Shown: positions 46,904-58,923, counted from the stretch's first letter. The stretch is DNA of 64,000 bases from Conus ventricosus (GCA_018398815.1 CM031620.1:62701629-62765628); one strand, 5' to 3'. Numbers and translations are program-made. The notes: generated by a model from the sequence alone, not told the origin.

Positions 46904-47173
46904 GTAACGTATGATTTCATCACATGAACAAGTCCGTTGAACACAATTGTCAGCTCATCCAAACCATCTTTAATATGAGTATGAGAGGCAAAGGCTGGAG
47001 AGAGATTTAGGTGGGACAGGCCGACCTAGAGAACATGCTTTTTTGCGCATTAAAAAGGACAATGTGACAATGTTAAACATATGAAACTGATGATTATAAC
47101 ACAAAAGAAGAAATTGGCATATGCCTGTTACTGTGTGGCCATGAGGATCATATGCTCATTGTTGTGTGGTCAG
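46904..47173. other. Intron
   Basis: A 270-base intron with standard GT...AG ends (GTAACG to GTGGTCAG). It is the only compact, repeat-free intron in the window. Confidence 0.6.
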
Positions 47174-47307
47174 TGTGGACACTGGAATGCTAACGGACCT
47201 GGCCGCTCTGCCCATCGAGTCCATGGACTTCAGTAACATCATTGGCCAGTTGAATTCCAATCCAGACGCCATGGCCAACATCACCATCGGTCCACTGAAA
47301 TGCTCTG
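47174..47307 (+). CDS. Exon: last segment of a CASPR-like fibrinogen-type domain
   Basis: The frame after acceptor GTGTGGTCAG reads VDTGMLTDLAALPIESMDFS and later ANITIGPLKCSG. This matches the conserved domain end D.G.L.(D/E)...LP(V/I)......G.....(I/V)GPL.C.G. A one-base start joins the two-base end of the previous exon, and a one-base end joins the next exon at 50447. Confidence 0.8.
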
Positions 47308-47329
47308 GTAGGTAGTGTGTCATTCTTAG

Positions 47330-47386
47330 GCAGAGTGAGAGAGAGAGTGTCTGTGTGTGTGAGAGAGAGAGAGAGAGAGTATGTGT

Positions 47387-47420
<34 letters not shown>

Positions 47421-47462
47421 TGTGTGCGTGTGTGTGTGCGTGTGTGTGTGCGCGTGTGTGTG

Positions 47463-47519
<57 letters not shown>

Positions 47520-47756
47520 GAAGAGGGAGAGAAAATGTGTGTGAGAAAGAGAAAGAGAGAGTGTGTGTGTGTGAGAGAGAGAGTGTGTGTATTTGTGTGT
47601 GTGTGTGAAAGAGAGAGGGAGAGAGAGAGGGAAGAGTGTGTGTGTGTTACGTGTGTGTGTGTGTGTGTGTGTGGTCTGTGTGTGTGTGTGTGTGTGTGTC
47701 ATTTATTTAACGTCTTTCCACTAATCGTGATATTAGACGGCTGTTTGTGTGTGGTG

Positions 47757-47787
<31 letters not shown>

Positions 47788-47815
47788 TGTGTGTGTGTGT
47801 GTGTGTGTGGAATGG
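47330..47815. repeat. (GA)n/(GT)n microsatellite block
   Basis: Alternating (GA)n and (GT)n with short unique interruptions, beginning about 25 bases after the donor at 47308. Confidence 0.95.
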
Positions 47816-48064
47816 CAAAACATAGTGAGAGAAATGGAGAGAGCGATAGTCATTAATCTGGTCCCTGACACCTTCAGTTTCAGGGGAAGAATGGAGTAAA
47901 CATTTATAAAATAAGAGAAAAGAAAGACAAGAAAAGAGTCCACGTAAGTATTTTATTAACTTTACATTTAAGAAAAAGCGAATAGGAGAATGAATCTTGG
48001 TCAGTGAGTGGTGTGTGGCCCAAGTCTATTGTTTTTCAGTGGATAGAGAAGCAGACCGAAACCC

Positions 48065-48235
48065 AGCAGCAGTTTGGCCCTGTTTGAGTTGGTCAGGCTT
48101 GCTGCAGAATCATAGTGACATGCAGCATTTGGCCCTGTTGAGTTGGTCAGGCTCGTGCAGAATCATAGTGACATGCAGCAGTTTTGGCCCTGTTTGAGTT
48201 GGTCAGGCTTGCTGCAGAATCATAGTGAGATGCAG
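48065..48235. repeat. About 56-bp repeat (second location)
   Basis: Three copies of the same unit that interrupts the 31-bp satellite at 43403-43575, here cleaner. It lies directly upstream of the pyrimidine tract. Confidence 0.9.
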
Positions 48236-48448
48236 TTGTTCTCCCCTTTCTTCTTCCTCCCTTACCAGCGTTCCTCCTTCCTTCCCTCGCTGCTTCCTTC
48301 CTTAACCCCCTTCCTGATTCGCTCAGTTCTTCCATACATACTTATATCTCCCTTTCATACTCCTCCTTTTTATTTCTTTCCTACTGTTCCTCTTTTTTCT
48401 TCTGTACATTCTCTCTATTCCTTCTTCTTGATTTCTCTCTCTCTCTCT

Positions 48449-48525
<77 letters not shown>

Positions 48526-50446
48526 GTTTCTTTTCTGATTTTCTTCGTTTTCGTTCTCTTTCTTCCTTCCCTTGCTTATTTCTTCATTCCTTCCATACGC
48601 TCTGCCTTGTTTCCTTCTTTCCTCCTTCCTGCTTCGCTCATTCCTTTCTTGTTTACTTACCTCTCTCCTGTTCTCTCCATCTTTTTCTGCTTTTCTCTTT
48701 CCTTCTCTCTTCCTTTGCTTACTCCCCTACGTACTTCCTCATTTCGTTTAAATCGCTGCCACTTTCCATTCTCTCCACCTCCATTCTTTACTTCCTTTTT
48801 TTCCTTCCTTAGTTTCTCCCTTCATTTCTTCAGTTCTTCGCTTCCTTTCTGGACAGTTTTCTTACGACTCACCACCTCCTCCACTCTCTTCCGTTCTCCT
48901 TTTTACTGATCTGCCTAGTACCTTCCTTCCTTCGTCACTATCTTTCTCGCTTCTCCCTTTTTTCAGTGCTTCCGCCCCTCCTTCCTCCCCCCCCCCCTGC
49001 TTCCACTTCCCTCCATTTCTTATCGAATTCCTTCCTGTCTTCTCTCCTCCCCCCCCCCCCCCCCCTCCTCCGCTTCCACTTCCCTCCATTTCTTATCGAC
49101 TTCCTTCCTGTCTTCTCTCCCCCCCCCCCCCTCCTCCGCTTCCACTTCCCTCCATTTCTTATCGACTTCCTTCCTGTCTTCTCTTCCCCCCCCCCCCCCC
49201 CTCCTCCGCTTTCCACTTCCCTCCATTTCTGATCGACTTCCTTCCTGTCTTCTCCCCCCCCCCCCCCCCCCCCTCCGATTCCACTTCCCTCCATTTCTTA
49301 TCGACTTCCTTCCTGCTTCTCCCCCCCCCCCCTCCGCTTCCACTTCCCTCCATTTCTTATCGACTTCCTTCTTCTGTCTTCTCCCCCCCCCCCTCCGCTT
49401 CCACTTCCCTCCATTTCTTATCGACTTCCTTCCTGTCTTCTCTGCCCCCCCCCCCCCCCCCCCGCTTCCACTTCTCTCTATTTCTTATCGACTTCCTTCC
49501 TGTCTCTCTCCCCCCCCCCCCCCCCCCTCCTCCGCTTCCACTTCTCTCTATTTCTTATCGACTTCCTTCCTGTCTTCTCTGCCCCCCCCCCCTCCCCCCC
49601 CCCTCCGCTTCCACTTCTCTCTATTTCTTATCGACTTCCAACCTGCCTTCTCTCCTCCCCCCGCAACTTCCTCCTCCCTCCGTTTCACACCGACTTCCTT
49701 CCTGTCTTCTCCCAGTTCCTCCTCCCTCCATTTCACACCGACTTCCTTCCTGTCTTCTCCCAGCTTCCTCCTCCCTCTATTTCTTATTGACTTCCTTCCT
49801 GTCTTCTCCCAGCTTCTCCTCCTCTCTATTTCTTATTGACTTCCTTCCTGTCTTCTCCCAGCTTCCTCCTCCCTCTATTTCTTATTGACTTCCAACCTGT
49901 CTTCTCTCCTGTCCCCGCCCCCCCTTCCTTCTGCCTTCATTTCTTACCGACTTCCTTCCTGTCTTCTGTCCTCCCCCGCCCGACCCCCACCCACCCAATT
50001 CGTCTTCCCCCCATTTCTTACCGACTTCCTTCCTGTCTTCTGTCCTCCCCCCCCCCCCCTCCCACCCACCCACCCACCCAATTCGTCTTCCCCCCATTTC
50101 TTACCGACTTCCTTCCTGTCTTCTCCCCACCGCTTCCTCCTCCCTTCCATTCTCACTGACTTCTTTCTTGTCTTCTTCTCTTCACCACCACCCCCTCCCC
50201 CCTCCGTCCCGCTTCCCTCCTCCCTTCATTTCTTACTGACATCCTTCCTGTCTTCTCCCCACCGCTTCCTCCTCCCTCCATTTCTTACTGACTTCTTTCT
50301 TGTCTTCTTTCCTTCACCACCACCCCCTCCCCCTCTCCCGCTTCCTCCTCCCTCCATTTCTTACTGACATCCTTCCTGTCTTCTCCCCACCGCTTCCTCC
50401 TCCCTCCATTTCTTACTGACATCCTTCCTGTCTTCTTTCCTCCCAG
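48236..50446. repeat. Pyrimidine tract with 50-60-bp repeat units
   Basis: 48236-48950 is TTCC/TCTC-rich with (TC)n. 48950-50440 is about 25 copies of a unit with TCCACTTCCCTCCATTTCTT, ACTTCCTTCCTGTCTTCTC and a variable C-run. The plus strand is almost free of G over 2.2 kb. The final unit supplies the polypyrimidine tract and CCCAG acceptor of the exon at 50447. Such mirror-symmetric pyrimidine DNA can form triplexes (established biophysics). Confidence 0.93.
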
Positions 50447-50614
50447 AGCTGTTCCCGACGTGCGCAGACCTGTTCACCTTTGTGAAATCCAAGGAAGACC
50501 AGGGAGAGACCCTGCCTGAATCGGAGTCCTTGGTGACCATAGATTCGGACGGTGCGGGACCCGTGCCAGCCTTTGAAGTGGAATGCAGATGGCCAGACGA
50601 CACTGTCGTCACGG
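50447..50614 (+). CDS. Exon: first segment of a CASPR-like fibrinogen-type domain
   Basis: Acceptor TTTCCTCCCAG and donor CACGG/GTGAGT flank 168 bases. The protein reads ELFPTCADLFTFVKSKEDQG then SLVTIDSDGAGPVPAFEVEC and DDTVVT. The C.(D/E)L......V.IDSDG.GP.P.FEV.C pattern is the start of a CASPR-type fibrinogen-like domain. Phases match both neighbours (47174-47307 and 53549-53658). Confidence 0.85.
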
Positions 50615-50887
50615 GTGAGTGTTTTCATTCGGTTTCGTCCCATAATTGCCACAGATAGCTGATCGTGTTGGTAATTACATGCAAGCCAGGTAAAGCTTTT
50701 CAAGAGAGAAAGAAAAGTTTTTCTAGCCGGTTGCCTCCCTTGCATACGCTCAGTGCTAATATGGCGGCCATTTCAAAGAGGCAGCCTTTTTTCTTAACCT
50801 GTTCCACTCTGTCAAACACATCAAAATATAAAAATCGGAAATGAAATGAGGTAGGGAACAGTAAACGATAAACGGTAAACAAGTGGG

Positions 50888-51447
50888 GTATGTTTTGCTC
50901 CCATAAGGAAACCTAACACAGAGTAACTTTTATTCAAGACTGGCACAGCCTTTTAAACTTGAATAAAGTCAGACAAATACATAGACGAACAATCTAATAG
51001 TGGGGGGAAAACAAGCGCAGGCCAACAACTGAACTGTCTGGCAAAGATCTGGACTTGAGGGGAGGGGAGAGGGGAGTTTGAAGATGGAGAAACTGGGAAA
51101 ATGAAACTTTAAAAAAAAAATTAAATTAAAAAAAAAAAGAAATGTTACAGATATGAAAGCTCTTCTCTAGCTGCGTAAGGGAACCATCGCAATCCCTTTT
51201 GAAGGCAGATATATTTGTATTGCCTGCTCCGAGGCCTTTCGCCCGCTGGATCGGGACTCATCAGGGAGACACGGCTGGTTGTGTCTGCGCTCCCGGCGTC
51301 AAATAGAGACACACCACAGTCCATAATACTGTGGTGTTCTCACCACCATGGGTGCAAAAAAGAATCCAATTTTCAAGTTTAAAAGGCTGTGCCAGTCTTG
51401 AATAAAAGTTACTCTGTGTTAGGTTTCCTTATGGGAGCAAAACATAC
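50888..51447. mobile_element. 560-bp MITE-like element with perfect 76-bp inverted repeats
   Basis: 50888-50963 and 51372-51447 are exact reverse complements over 76 bases (GTATGTTTTGCTCCC...). If the outer TA is taken as the target, the termini start TGTTTTGCTCCC and the element is flanked by TA, as for Tc1/mariner-type MITEs. The 408-base centre has no coding capacity. Perfect arms indicate a recent insertion or recent correction. A large foldback is an alternative. Confidence 0.75.
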
Positions 51448-53345
51448 ATCAAAATATAGATAAAAACGATCAGAACATAACCAATCTTGGTCGTTCATTT
51501 GATGAATCAATGACTCTTTGTAGAATAGAGCCAACAATGATTCCAGTATGGTCGCTATTTCAAAATGGCGGCCAAAATATTTTTCTCGGTGTACTGCAGC
51601 ATCACAAACTCGATAAACAAACCACATGAATGCTAACAAATCAGGACGGCGGACACTAAAAAATGTACAGTCGTGGTTGACGCCATCTTGACTTTCTTTT
51701 GACTGGCCATGAGAAAGATTTGTTTGGATGCCAACATTACTCAACATGCTCGGTTTGTAAAGATTGCTGGCATACACAAATTGTTTCTGTACCAATAAGA
51801 ATATGTATTCATGGCGCGGAAAAGAAGGTACGTATCAGGCAAATCATGACGCACCCCCCAAAAACTATCAAATACATAATCAGTAGGACACGAGGCATTG
51901 AAGTCATTACAGAACAAAAATGGAACCAAGTCTTGTTCAGATGATAGTGAAGTGTTTCCTGCTCATCAGAGTATCGAGTCATGCATTCGGAGAACTCTGC
52001 TACGCATGATTAATTGTCTCTCGGTACACACTTCTACTCCTCCGTGAACACCGCGTGGATTTTGACAACAGTCCGTGTATAAGCACGCACAATGGGACGG
52101 CTGAGCAGTCGTGTGTCGTGCATCCTGATGTCATCCCCGAGCTGCAAGCTGACACTGGCTCCTTCGTCACCAGCTGGATTCAAGGACCTTGGTTCCTTTC
52201 AGCGTTTCTGTGGAGTGCCACCGACCATGATTCACAGGGGGCAGAGGACGTTCCACGCAGAGGTGTGGTGAAGAGCCGTCCATGAGACTGAGGCACGGGG
52301 GCAGAGAACGTTTCACGCAGTGTGGTGAAGAGCCGTCCATGAGACTGAGGCACGGGGGCCAGAGAACGTTTCACACAGAGGTGTGGTGAAGAGCCGTCCA
52401 TGAGACTGAGGCACGGTTTATCCTGTGCACGTGGTAGATTCTCCAAGACTTGCTTCCAAGAGTTTATCTGTCAGAAGTATTACTCCAGCTTGCAGTTCAA
52501 ATCGGTTTGTCGTGTTCGATGCGAGCTTCCCTGAGGTAAAGAGAGTCTTGGAGAACCTGCTATCCACACAGAATGCCTTGCACAGCGGGTCCATCACCAG
52601 CCGTTGTGTGGAAAAGGTCTATGACCTTCTCTTTGATGGTGTCTGTGAAGATCTGGCTCATTGTCCTGCTTGTCTGCCCACTATTCCCATGTAAAGATCT
52701 GGCTCATTGTCCTGCTTGTCTGCCCACTATTCCCATGTCCGCTACCTTCTCCGGTGAAAGTCATACAAATCACATCCACGATTGTGTTTTGTTTCTTATT
52801 TTTAGGGTTGTATGATGGAGATTATGACCATGTGTTTCATTAAAGTATGATTGACCGAAGAGCAGCCGATGTCTTATCGAGTGCATAGGCAACACCGGAG
52901 TAGGTATGTCGGGATCACCAGTGTGGGAATAGTCGAATCGAGAATCGAACTTGGAATAGGCAACTTGAGAACAGATATATTGGGATGGCACTGCTATACA
53001 TAAGACTGGCCTGACTGTGCACGATTGCGTGGCCTGGAGTGTCTCCGTTGCCGTTAACGTGTCATCTTTCCATTTAGGATGTTTGGTTGAGTTTTGTCTT
53101 GTTTGTTTCTTTGTTAACGTGTTTATTTCTCATGGACTGGAGTGTAGGAGTGTGACGTGGAAAAGGGAGGGCGTGTGGGAAGAGGAGAGGGGGTAATAGG
53201 TAGCAGCAAATATTGTGGGAATTTTGTCTTTGTTTGTGTTCGTTTTGTTTTGTTTTTGCTTTTGTTTCTTGCTTAATTGCATGGTTTGTTGTTGTTTTCC
53301 ATATGTCTTGTTGATGTTGCTTTTGTTGGTGATATTGATGATGTG
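51448..53345. other. Intron with short tandem duplications
   Basis: About three copies of a 61-bp unit (GAACGTTTCAC...GTGTGGTGAAGAGCCGTCCA) at 52220-52415, and a 46-bp duplication with GATCTGGCTCATTGTCCTGC at 52650-52740. No exon is recognised; the frame at 51409-51795 on the minus strand has no domain. Confidence 0.6.
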
Positions 53346-53350
53346 CATAG

Positions 53351-53430
<80 letters not shown>

Positions 53431-53506
53431 CGCGCGCGCGTGCGTGCGTGCGTACGTGCGCGCGCGCGTGTGTGTGTGTGTGTGCGTGTGCTGTGTGTGT
53501 GTGGGT

Positions 53507-53540
<34 letters not shown>

Positions 53541-53548
53541 AATATCAG
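53346..53548. repeat. (GT)n/(GC)n microsatellite abutting an exon
   Basis: (GT)n with GCGC and GTGC interruptions from 53354 to 53540. Only AATATCAG separates it from the exon start at 53549. Confidence 0.95.
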
Positions 53549-53658
53549 TACAAAATCCCGATGACAAGCTGGAGACCAACTCCGACCCGAAGTCTCAATG
53601 TTTCGACGTCATCTACAAGGACCCGAACGGTGACATCATCACTCCTGAACAGCTGGTT
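53549..53658 (+). CDS. Exon: middle segment of a CASPR-like fibrinogen-type domain
   Basis: After acceptor AATATCAG the frame reads QNPDDKLETNSDPKSQCFDV and YKDPNGDIITPEQLV. It starts with two bases that complete the codon from 50614 and ends in phase 0 before GTT/GTGAGT. It occupies the same place in the domain as the minus-strand exon at 16958-17118 (EQM/EQL at the end). The acceptor has no classical pyrimidine tract, since (GT)n takes its place. Confidence 0.7.
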
Positions 53659-53682
53659 GTGAGTGAGACTACAGGATACATC

Positions 53683-53683
<1 letters not shown>

Positions 53684-53715
<32 letters not shown>

Positions 53716-53784
53716 AGTAGCAATTGTAGCAGCAGTCGTCGTCGTAGTAGTAGTAGTAGTGGTAGTGGTAGTAGTAGTAGCAGT

Positions 53785-53817
<33 letters not shown>

Positions 53818-54900
53818 TGTAATAGAAGTAGAAGTAGTATTAGTAGTATTTATTTTTTGTCTTTTGATTTTTGTTTCAATTCTTTTTCTTTTTTTTCTTT
53901 TTTGAAGGCGGTCTTTTTCTTCTTTGTTTTCCTTTTTTTTCCTTCTCATTTTTTTCCAGCTCACACGCCATGCAAGTCTATATAATGTATTGCAACTAAT
54001 GGACATTTTTCTTTCTGACTTTGATGTTTTGGCGTTTGAAACAGCGTGTCAGGGTTTTTTTTTGTACCGGTGTTAGTAGTAGTGGTAGCAGTAGTAGTAG
54101 TAGGAGTAGTCGTAGTAGCTATTGTTATAGCAGCAGCAATGTAGTTGCTGTTGTTGTTTTAGCTGAAGCAGCAGCAGTAGCAACGTATATGTTGTTGTAG
54201 CAGCAGCAGCAGCAGCAGTAGCTCTAGCAGCTGCAAATCAGTGGTGGTGGTGATAGCACCAGCAGTACAAACAGTAGGATTAACGCAGCTGAAGTGGAAA
54301 CAGCAGCAGCAGATGTGACTTGTAGCAGGAGCAGCAGATGTGACTTGTAGCAGAAGCAGCAGATGTGACTTGTAGCAGCAGCAGCAGATGTGACTTGTAG
54401 CAGCAGCAGCAGATGTGACTTGTAGTAGAAGCAGCAGATGTGACTTGTAGCAGCAGCAGCAGATGTGACTTGTAGCAGCAGCAGCAGATGTGACTTGTAG
54501 CAGCGGCAGCAGATGTGACTTGTAGTAGAAGCAGCAGATGTGACTTGTAGTAGAAGCAGCAGATGTGACTTGTAGCAGAAGCAGCAGATCAGCAGATGTG
54601 AAGAAGAAAAAAAAAGAAGAAAAAGAAACACCCGAAGGTGCTGGGGAGGACCCAGAGAAGCACTGTCTTCACCTGCCTTTAGAGCAGTCCTGTACCACCC
54701 TTGGAGGCCTGCGCTGTGTTGACGATGGGTACAGGCAGCAGATGTGACTTGTAGTAGAAGCAGCAGATGTGACTTGTAGCAGAAGCAGCAGATGTGACTT
54801 GTAGCAGGAGCAGCAATGGCACTGTCTTTCACCGGCGCCATTGACAAACATTGACATGACGTCAGCAGAATCAGGTACACCAGCAGCAGCAGAAGCAGTA
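53684..54900. repeat. TAG/AGC trinucleotide and 25-bp repeats
   Basis: (TAG)n and (AGC)n at 53684-53820 and 54065-54230. About 14 copies of a 25-bp unit (AGATGTGACTTGTAGCAGCA then GCAGC) at 54313-54600 and 54733-54815, split by a unique piece at 54600-54732 whose coding status I cannot tell. Confidence 0.9.
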
Positions 54901-55066
54901 ACTAGCAGCTAAAGCACCCTGATTCTACACGTTGGTCTGTTGACCTCGCTACTCACTGACTTCTGCATTTGAATTGTTCTGTCTGTCTGTCTGCCTTTGT
55001 CTGTCTGTCTCTGTTTGTCTGTCGTGTCTATCCGTCTGTGTCTGTCTTTCTGTCAGTCAGTCCGTC

Positions 55067-55068
<2 letters not shown>

Positions 55069-55154
<86 letters not shown>

Positions 55155-55157
55155 CTG
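55069..55157. repeat. (CT)n(TATC)n before LINE copy 1
   Basis: (CT)n to 55136, then about five TATC units. The 5' end of the LINE fragment follows directly. Confidence 0.95.
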
Positions 55158-55734
55158 CGATATTTGCAGGTTCTTGAAATGTTTTAAACTAAGAATGATT
55201 GACTGCAGATTGCAGAACTGGCTTGATCATATTCATAGCAGTGACATATTTGCGCAGTACAGACTCTTAAAACAGCTAATGTGATAGAGCCATACATTAA
55301 AATGGATATGAATAGATATATTATGAATGCGCTTAATACGTTTAGATTTGATATTTCTGATATAGCTGGTCACCGTTTCAGATACAGTACTGTGTGTGAT
55401 AATGAACTGACATGTCGTTTATGTAACCTGGCCAAGGAAGATGAAATCCATTTCCTTTTTTACTGTCCTGCTTTTCATGACCTCAGGATAAAATTCATAA
55501 AGCCAAAGTTTTATTCCGGCCCTTGTATTTTCAGAGTAAATTTACTCCCAGCGTGAAGAAATGAAGACATTCTCTTCAATCGTGCTATGTACTATATATT
55601 CCTAATAACATTGTATGATGCATATGTACTTGCTTTCTCTTTTCATTTTCTTTCATGACAATAATTTATATTATGTATATTGCAGGTACTACCCCTTTCA
55701 GTATGGGCTATGGCCTTAATCTGAATAAATATTC

Positions 55735-55738
<4 letters not shown>
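55158..55738 (+). mobile_element. 5'-truncated LINE, 3' end only (copy 1)
   Basis: The frame contains RLQNWLDHIHSSDIFAQYRL and, after a shift near 55280, NTFRFDISDIAGHRFRYSTV and CRLCNLAKEDEIHFLFYCPA. The C..C......H....C knuckle and flanking helices are typical of the very C-terminus of LINE polyproteins. A 3' UTR follows with AATAAA at about 55725. The copy starts directly at (TC)n/(TATC)n and ends directly at (TC)n (55739-55783). No reverse transcriptase remains. Confidence 0.72.
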
Positions 55739-55783
<45 letters not shown>

Positions 55784-55787
<4 letters not shown>

Positions 55788-56462
55788 GATTCTTCTTTTG
55801 TTTTAATCACGTGTTTGTGAGTATTCTCTTTCTACTTGACATTCTTACTGCTGCTGTTGCTGCAAACTGGCGGTGTTGCTATTATATTTTGTTTGTTTGC
55901 TTATTTTGTTTTCCGTTCGGTCGTAGTACTGGTGTTGTTTGTGTTTTAGTCATCGGTTGTGTCTTGTTGCTCTTTTTTCTGCTTTCCTTCAGTGTGTGCC
56001 TATGTTAACATATTACACGGATGGCTGCACATTGTTGTCACATCAAAAAAGAAAATCCACTCGAAGAAAAGATGCATATATGAACCGGCTGACTGAAATA
56101 AAAACACCGAGGGATGGAGGAGAGCAGAGTGAGAATAATGTGTACATGCGATTTAGAAAATAAGGGTAGAGTCCCTCAACCTCCCTCCCCCCCCCCCCCC
56201 CTCTCTCCCACTCACACACACCATCCTGTCCAACTGTCCCTCACTTTTACCTTCCCTCCCAGCCTTCTCGGGGAAAAGACGTCATGATAACAAACATGTC
56301 AACGACGCCACGTCTGTGAACACAAGTGGTCACTATTAGCGAAGAAAGGTCACATCATTTGTAATTGGGATGTCTGTGAACACAAGTGGCCACCATTAGC
56401 GAAGAAAGGTCACATCATTGGTAGAGTCACTGTAGCTGGAGGGGTTGATTGGTGGGTTTGTC

Positions 56463-56464
<2 letters not shown>
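55784..56464. other. Intron sequence, no gene seen
   Basis: A C-run at 56188-56201 and a 57-bp duplication around GTCTGTGAACACAAGTGG (56311 and 56370). No coding signal. Confidence 0.55.
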
Positions 56465-56505
<41 letters not shown>

Positions 56506-56523
56506 GTGTTTGTGTTTGTGTGT

Positions 56524-56568
<45 letters not shown>

Positions 56569-56811
56569 CGCGTGTTTGCATGTTTCTTTGTTAGTGTGTG
56601 TGTATGTGTGTGCGTGCGTTAGTGTGTGTATGTGTGTGTGTGTGCGTGTGTGTGTGTTAGTGTGTGTGTGTGTTAGTGTGTATTAGTGTGTGTGTCTGTG
56701 TGTGTGTGTGTGTGTGTGTATTAGTGTGTGTGTGTCTGTGTGTGTGTGTGTTAGTGTGTCTGTGTGTGTGTATGTTAGTGTGTGTGTTAGTGTGTGCGTG
56801 CGTGCGCGCGC

Positions 56812-56862
<51 letters not shown>
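56465..56862. repeat. (GT)n microsatellite block
   Basis: (GT)n with TTAG and TCTG interruptions and (GC)n at 56806-56826, ending about 30 bases before the next exon. Confidence 0.95.
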
Positions 56863-56863
<1 letters not shown>

Positions 56864-56894
56864 CGTATTAAGTCGAATCATTTGTGGTTGCCAG

Positions 56895-57005
56895 GCGTTA
56901 CGAGACCGGTCCGAGAAGTGCTTCCAATTGTTGATGGTCATTGTACTTTCGCGCGGACGCACGGTATGATTAACTATACTACCTGTGATGGCGTCCCTCA
57001 GATAG
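56895..57005 (+). CDS. Exon: AEYC-like segment of a CASPR-type domain, frame disputed
   Basis: Acceptor GTGGTTGCCAG precedes 56895. In the phase demanded by the previous exon the protein is ALRDRSEKCFQLLMVIVLSR, matching the ISAL...S.(Y/F)C.Q block, but this frame stops at 56967 unless the exon ends at GT 56964. A better donor, GATAG/GTGAGT at 57006, belongs to another frame (INYTTCDGVPQI) whose phase joins correctly to the exon at 59423. The simplest reading is one exon 56895-57005 with a single-base assembly error near 56940-56965. Confidence 0.55.
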
Positions 57006-57032
57006 GTGAGTTCCCTTCGTACGACCACACTT

Positions 57033-57033
<1 letters not shown>

Positions 57034-57071
<38 letters not shown>

Positions 57072-57102
57072 CAGTAATAGCAGCAGCAGTCGTTATTGTT
57101 GT
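57034..57102. repeat. (AGC)n/(TAG)n trinucleotide repeat
   Basis: A short imperfect trinucleotide run starting 28 bases after the donor at 57006. Confidence 0.9.
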
Positions 57103-57218
57103 TGTGTTAGCGGTGTGTAGTAGCCGGCAAAGTAAGACGTGAAAGACTGAGGTCAAGGTTTTATGTATGCGAAATATGACCCATAACAAAGACTGCCCCT
57201 CTGCTTTAGTTTTCTTTT

Positions 57219-57221
<3 letters not shown>

Positions 57222-57272
<51 letters not shown>
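57222..57272. repeat. (CT)n before LINE copy 2
   Basis: A clean 51-base (CT)n run, followed at once by the 5' end of the LINE fragment. Confidence 0.95.
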
Positions 57273-57274
<2 letters not shown>

Positions 57275-58923
57275 TTGACAAATTTGTCAGTGAATTACTA
57301 AAACACGCAGACAGTACAGTAATCGATTTTCTTGGTTGTGTTTTAATCTGTTTCATTTAGGAATCTTTCCGAGAGAATGGTCTAAATCCATCATCGTACC
57401 CACACATAGGAACGGAAATGTGAACAAGCCTGATCACTACCGTGGTGTAGTGTTAACTAGTATTGTTTGTAAAGTATACACGTTTTGTTTGAACAAAAGA
57501 CTCACTAAATGGCAGAAAAGGAAGAGAAACTTGCAGCAGAGCAAGCCGGTTTTGGAGCTGGCTTTAGTACCAACTGATCATGTATTCACTTTGTATGCAA
57601 TAGCGCAGAAGTGTTTGCTTAAGACTGTTGATTTTTTTTAAAAAAAGCTTTCGATTCGGTGAATAGAAGCGCACCATGCACAGTCCTGGGGAAAATTGGT
57701 GCAAATGAGAAATTGTGTAGTTCCTTAGAGGTGTTTATCATGACTCTGCATTGGCCTGTGTGGGTGATAAATGCTTTTCTTCAAAGTATGTTGAATGTCC
57801 TAGAGGTGTGAAACAAGGTTGTTGAGCCCTTTACTTTTCTTATTTTTTGATTAACGAGCTGGCAATTGATTTGTCAAGAAGTAACCATGGTATTTAGTTT
57901 TTTTCCAGGTGCAATAGAAATATGTTTGTTACTGTTTGCTGATAATGTTATTCTATGTTCTGATTCAGTCATTGGCTTCAGAATCAACTTGACAGCTTGA
58001 ACATTGAAGGAGACCGTTTTTGCTTGACAGTCAATCTTAGAAGAAAAAAAGAATCATGGTGTTTACAAAAGGAGAGCATTTACCTGCCTGAGAAAGATAG
58101 TTTTATGGAAATGATAAAGTTAAGACATAGCAAATTTATATAAAATATCATGGAATATATTATACCAAAAAAATTGAATACCACTACTGTTTTGTCTTTT
58201 AAGCATTGCAAAACAGTAACATACATAGATGGTATTATTATTTAAGGACGTTTTCCAACCAGAAAGATACTTGTCTTTAATTACAATTGAACAGCGCAGA
58301 GACAACTTTATAAGATTTTGAGTAAGGCTTAGAGGGCTCAAGAACTGCAAGCGATGGTTTCTTCATGAAAAACAGGCTGATGATAAATGTTCGTCGTGTG
58401 AAAAATAAACCAAAAATGAAGTTCATTTCTTATTCTACTGCACAGCTTACAAAGATGCCCTAAAGCAATGTACTGTACATGACTCACCGTGTTATATTAC
58501 TGACCAGAATCGTACTGCAATTTTCTTGTTGAGCAACAATGAAAAAGTGATGACAGGTGTTGCGAAATTCATATCACAAGCTATGAACATTAGGAAAAAG
58601 ACAGTCGAAAGAAACAAGTGACATATTCAATCACTGAAATGTTTGTCAAGATGATCCGCTGTCATGTGCCTGTATGTGCATAAGAGTGTGTATGAGGATG
58701 GGTAGGAGGAGAATGGAGATGGGGTGGGTGTGTACGGGGAGGAGAGACGAAGGAAGGAGGAAGCTGTTGGAGTGATTTTAGGTGGGGGAGGAGTGGCGAG
58801 ATTGAGAAGGGAGGAGTGAGGTGATCGATTGATTTTACTGAGTTATGTTAAAAAATGCCCCTTGTCTAAAGGGGTCGAGTGCAGGATGGGCAATAAAACA
58901 TTTTTCATTGTCAAAGACATTCA

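Noticed and set aside
51409..51795. 128-codon minus-strand frame
   Set aside because: No domain, overlaps the inverted-repeat element's right arm, no splice or conservation signal.
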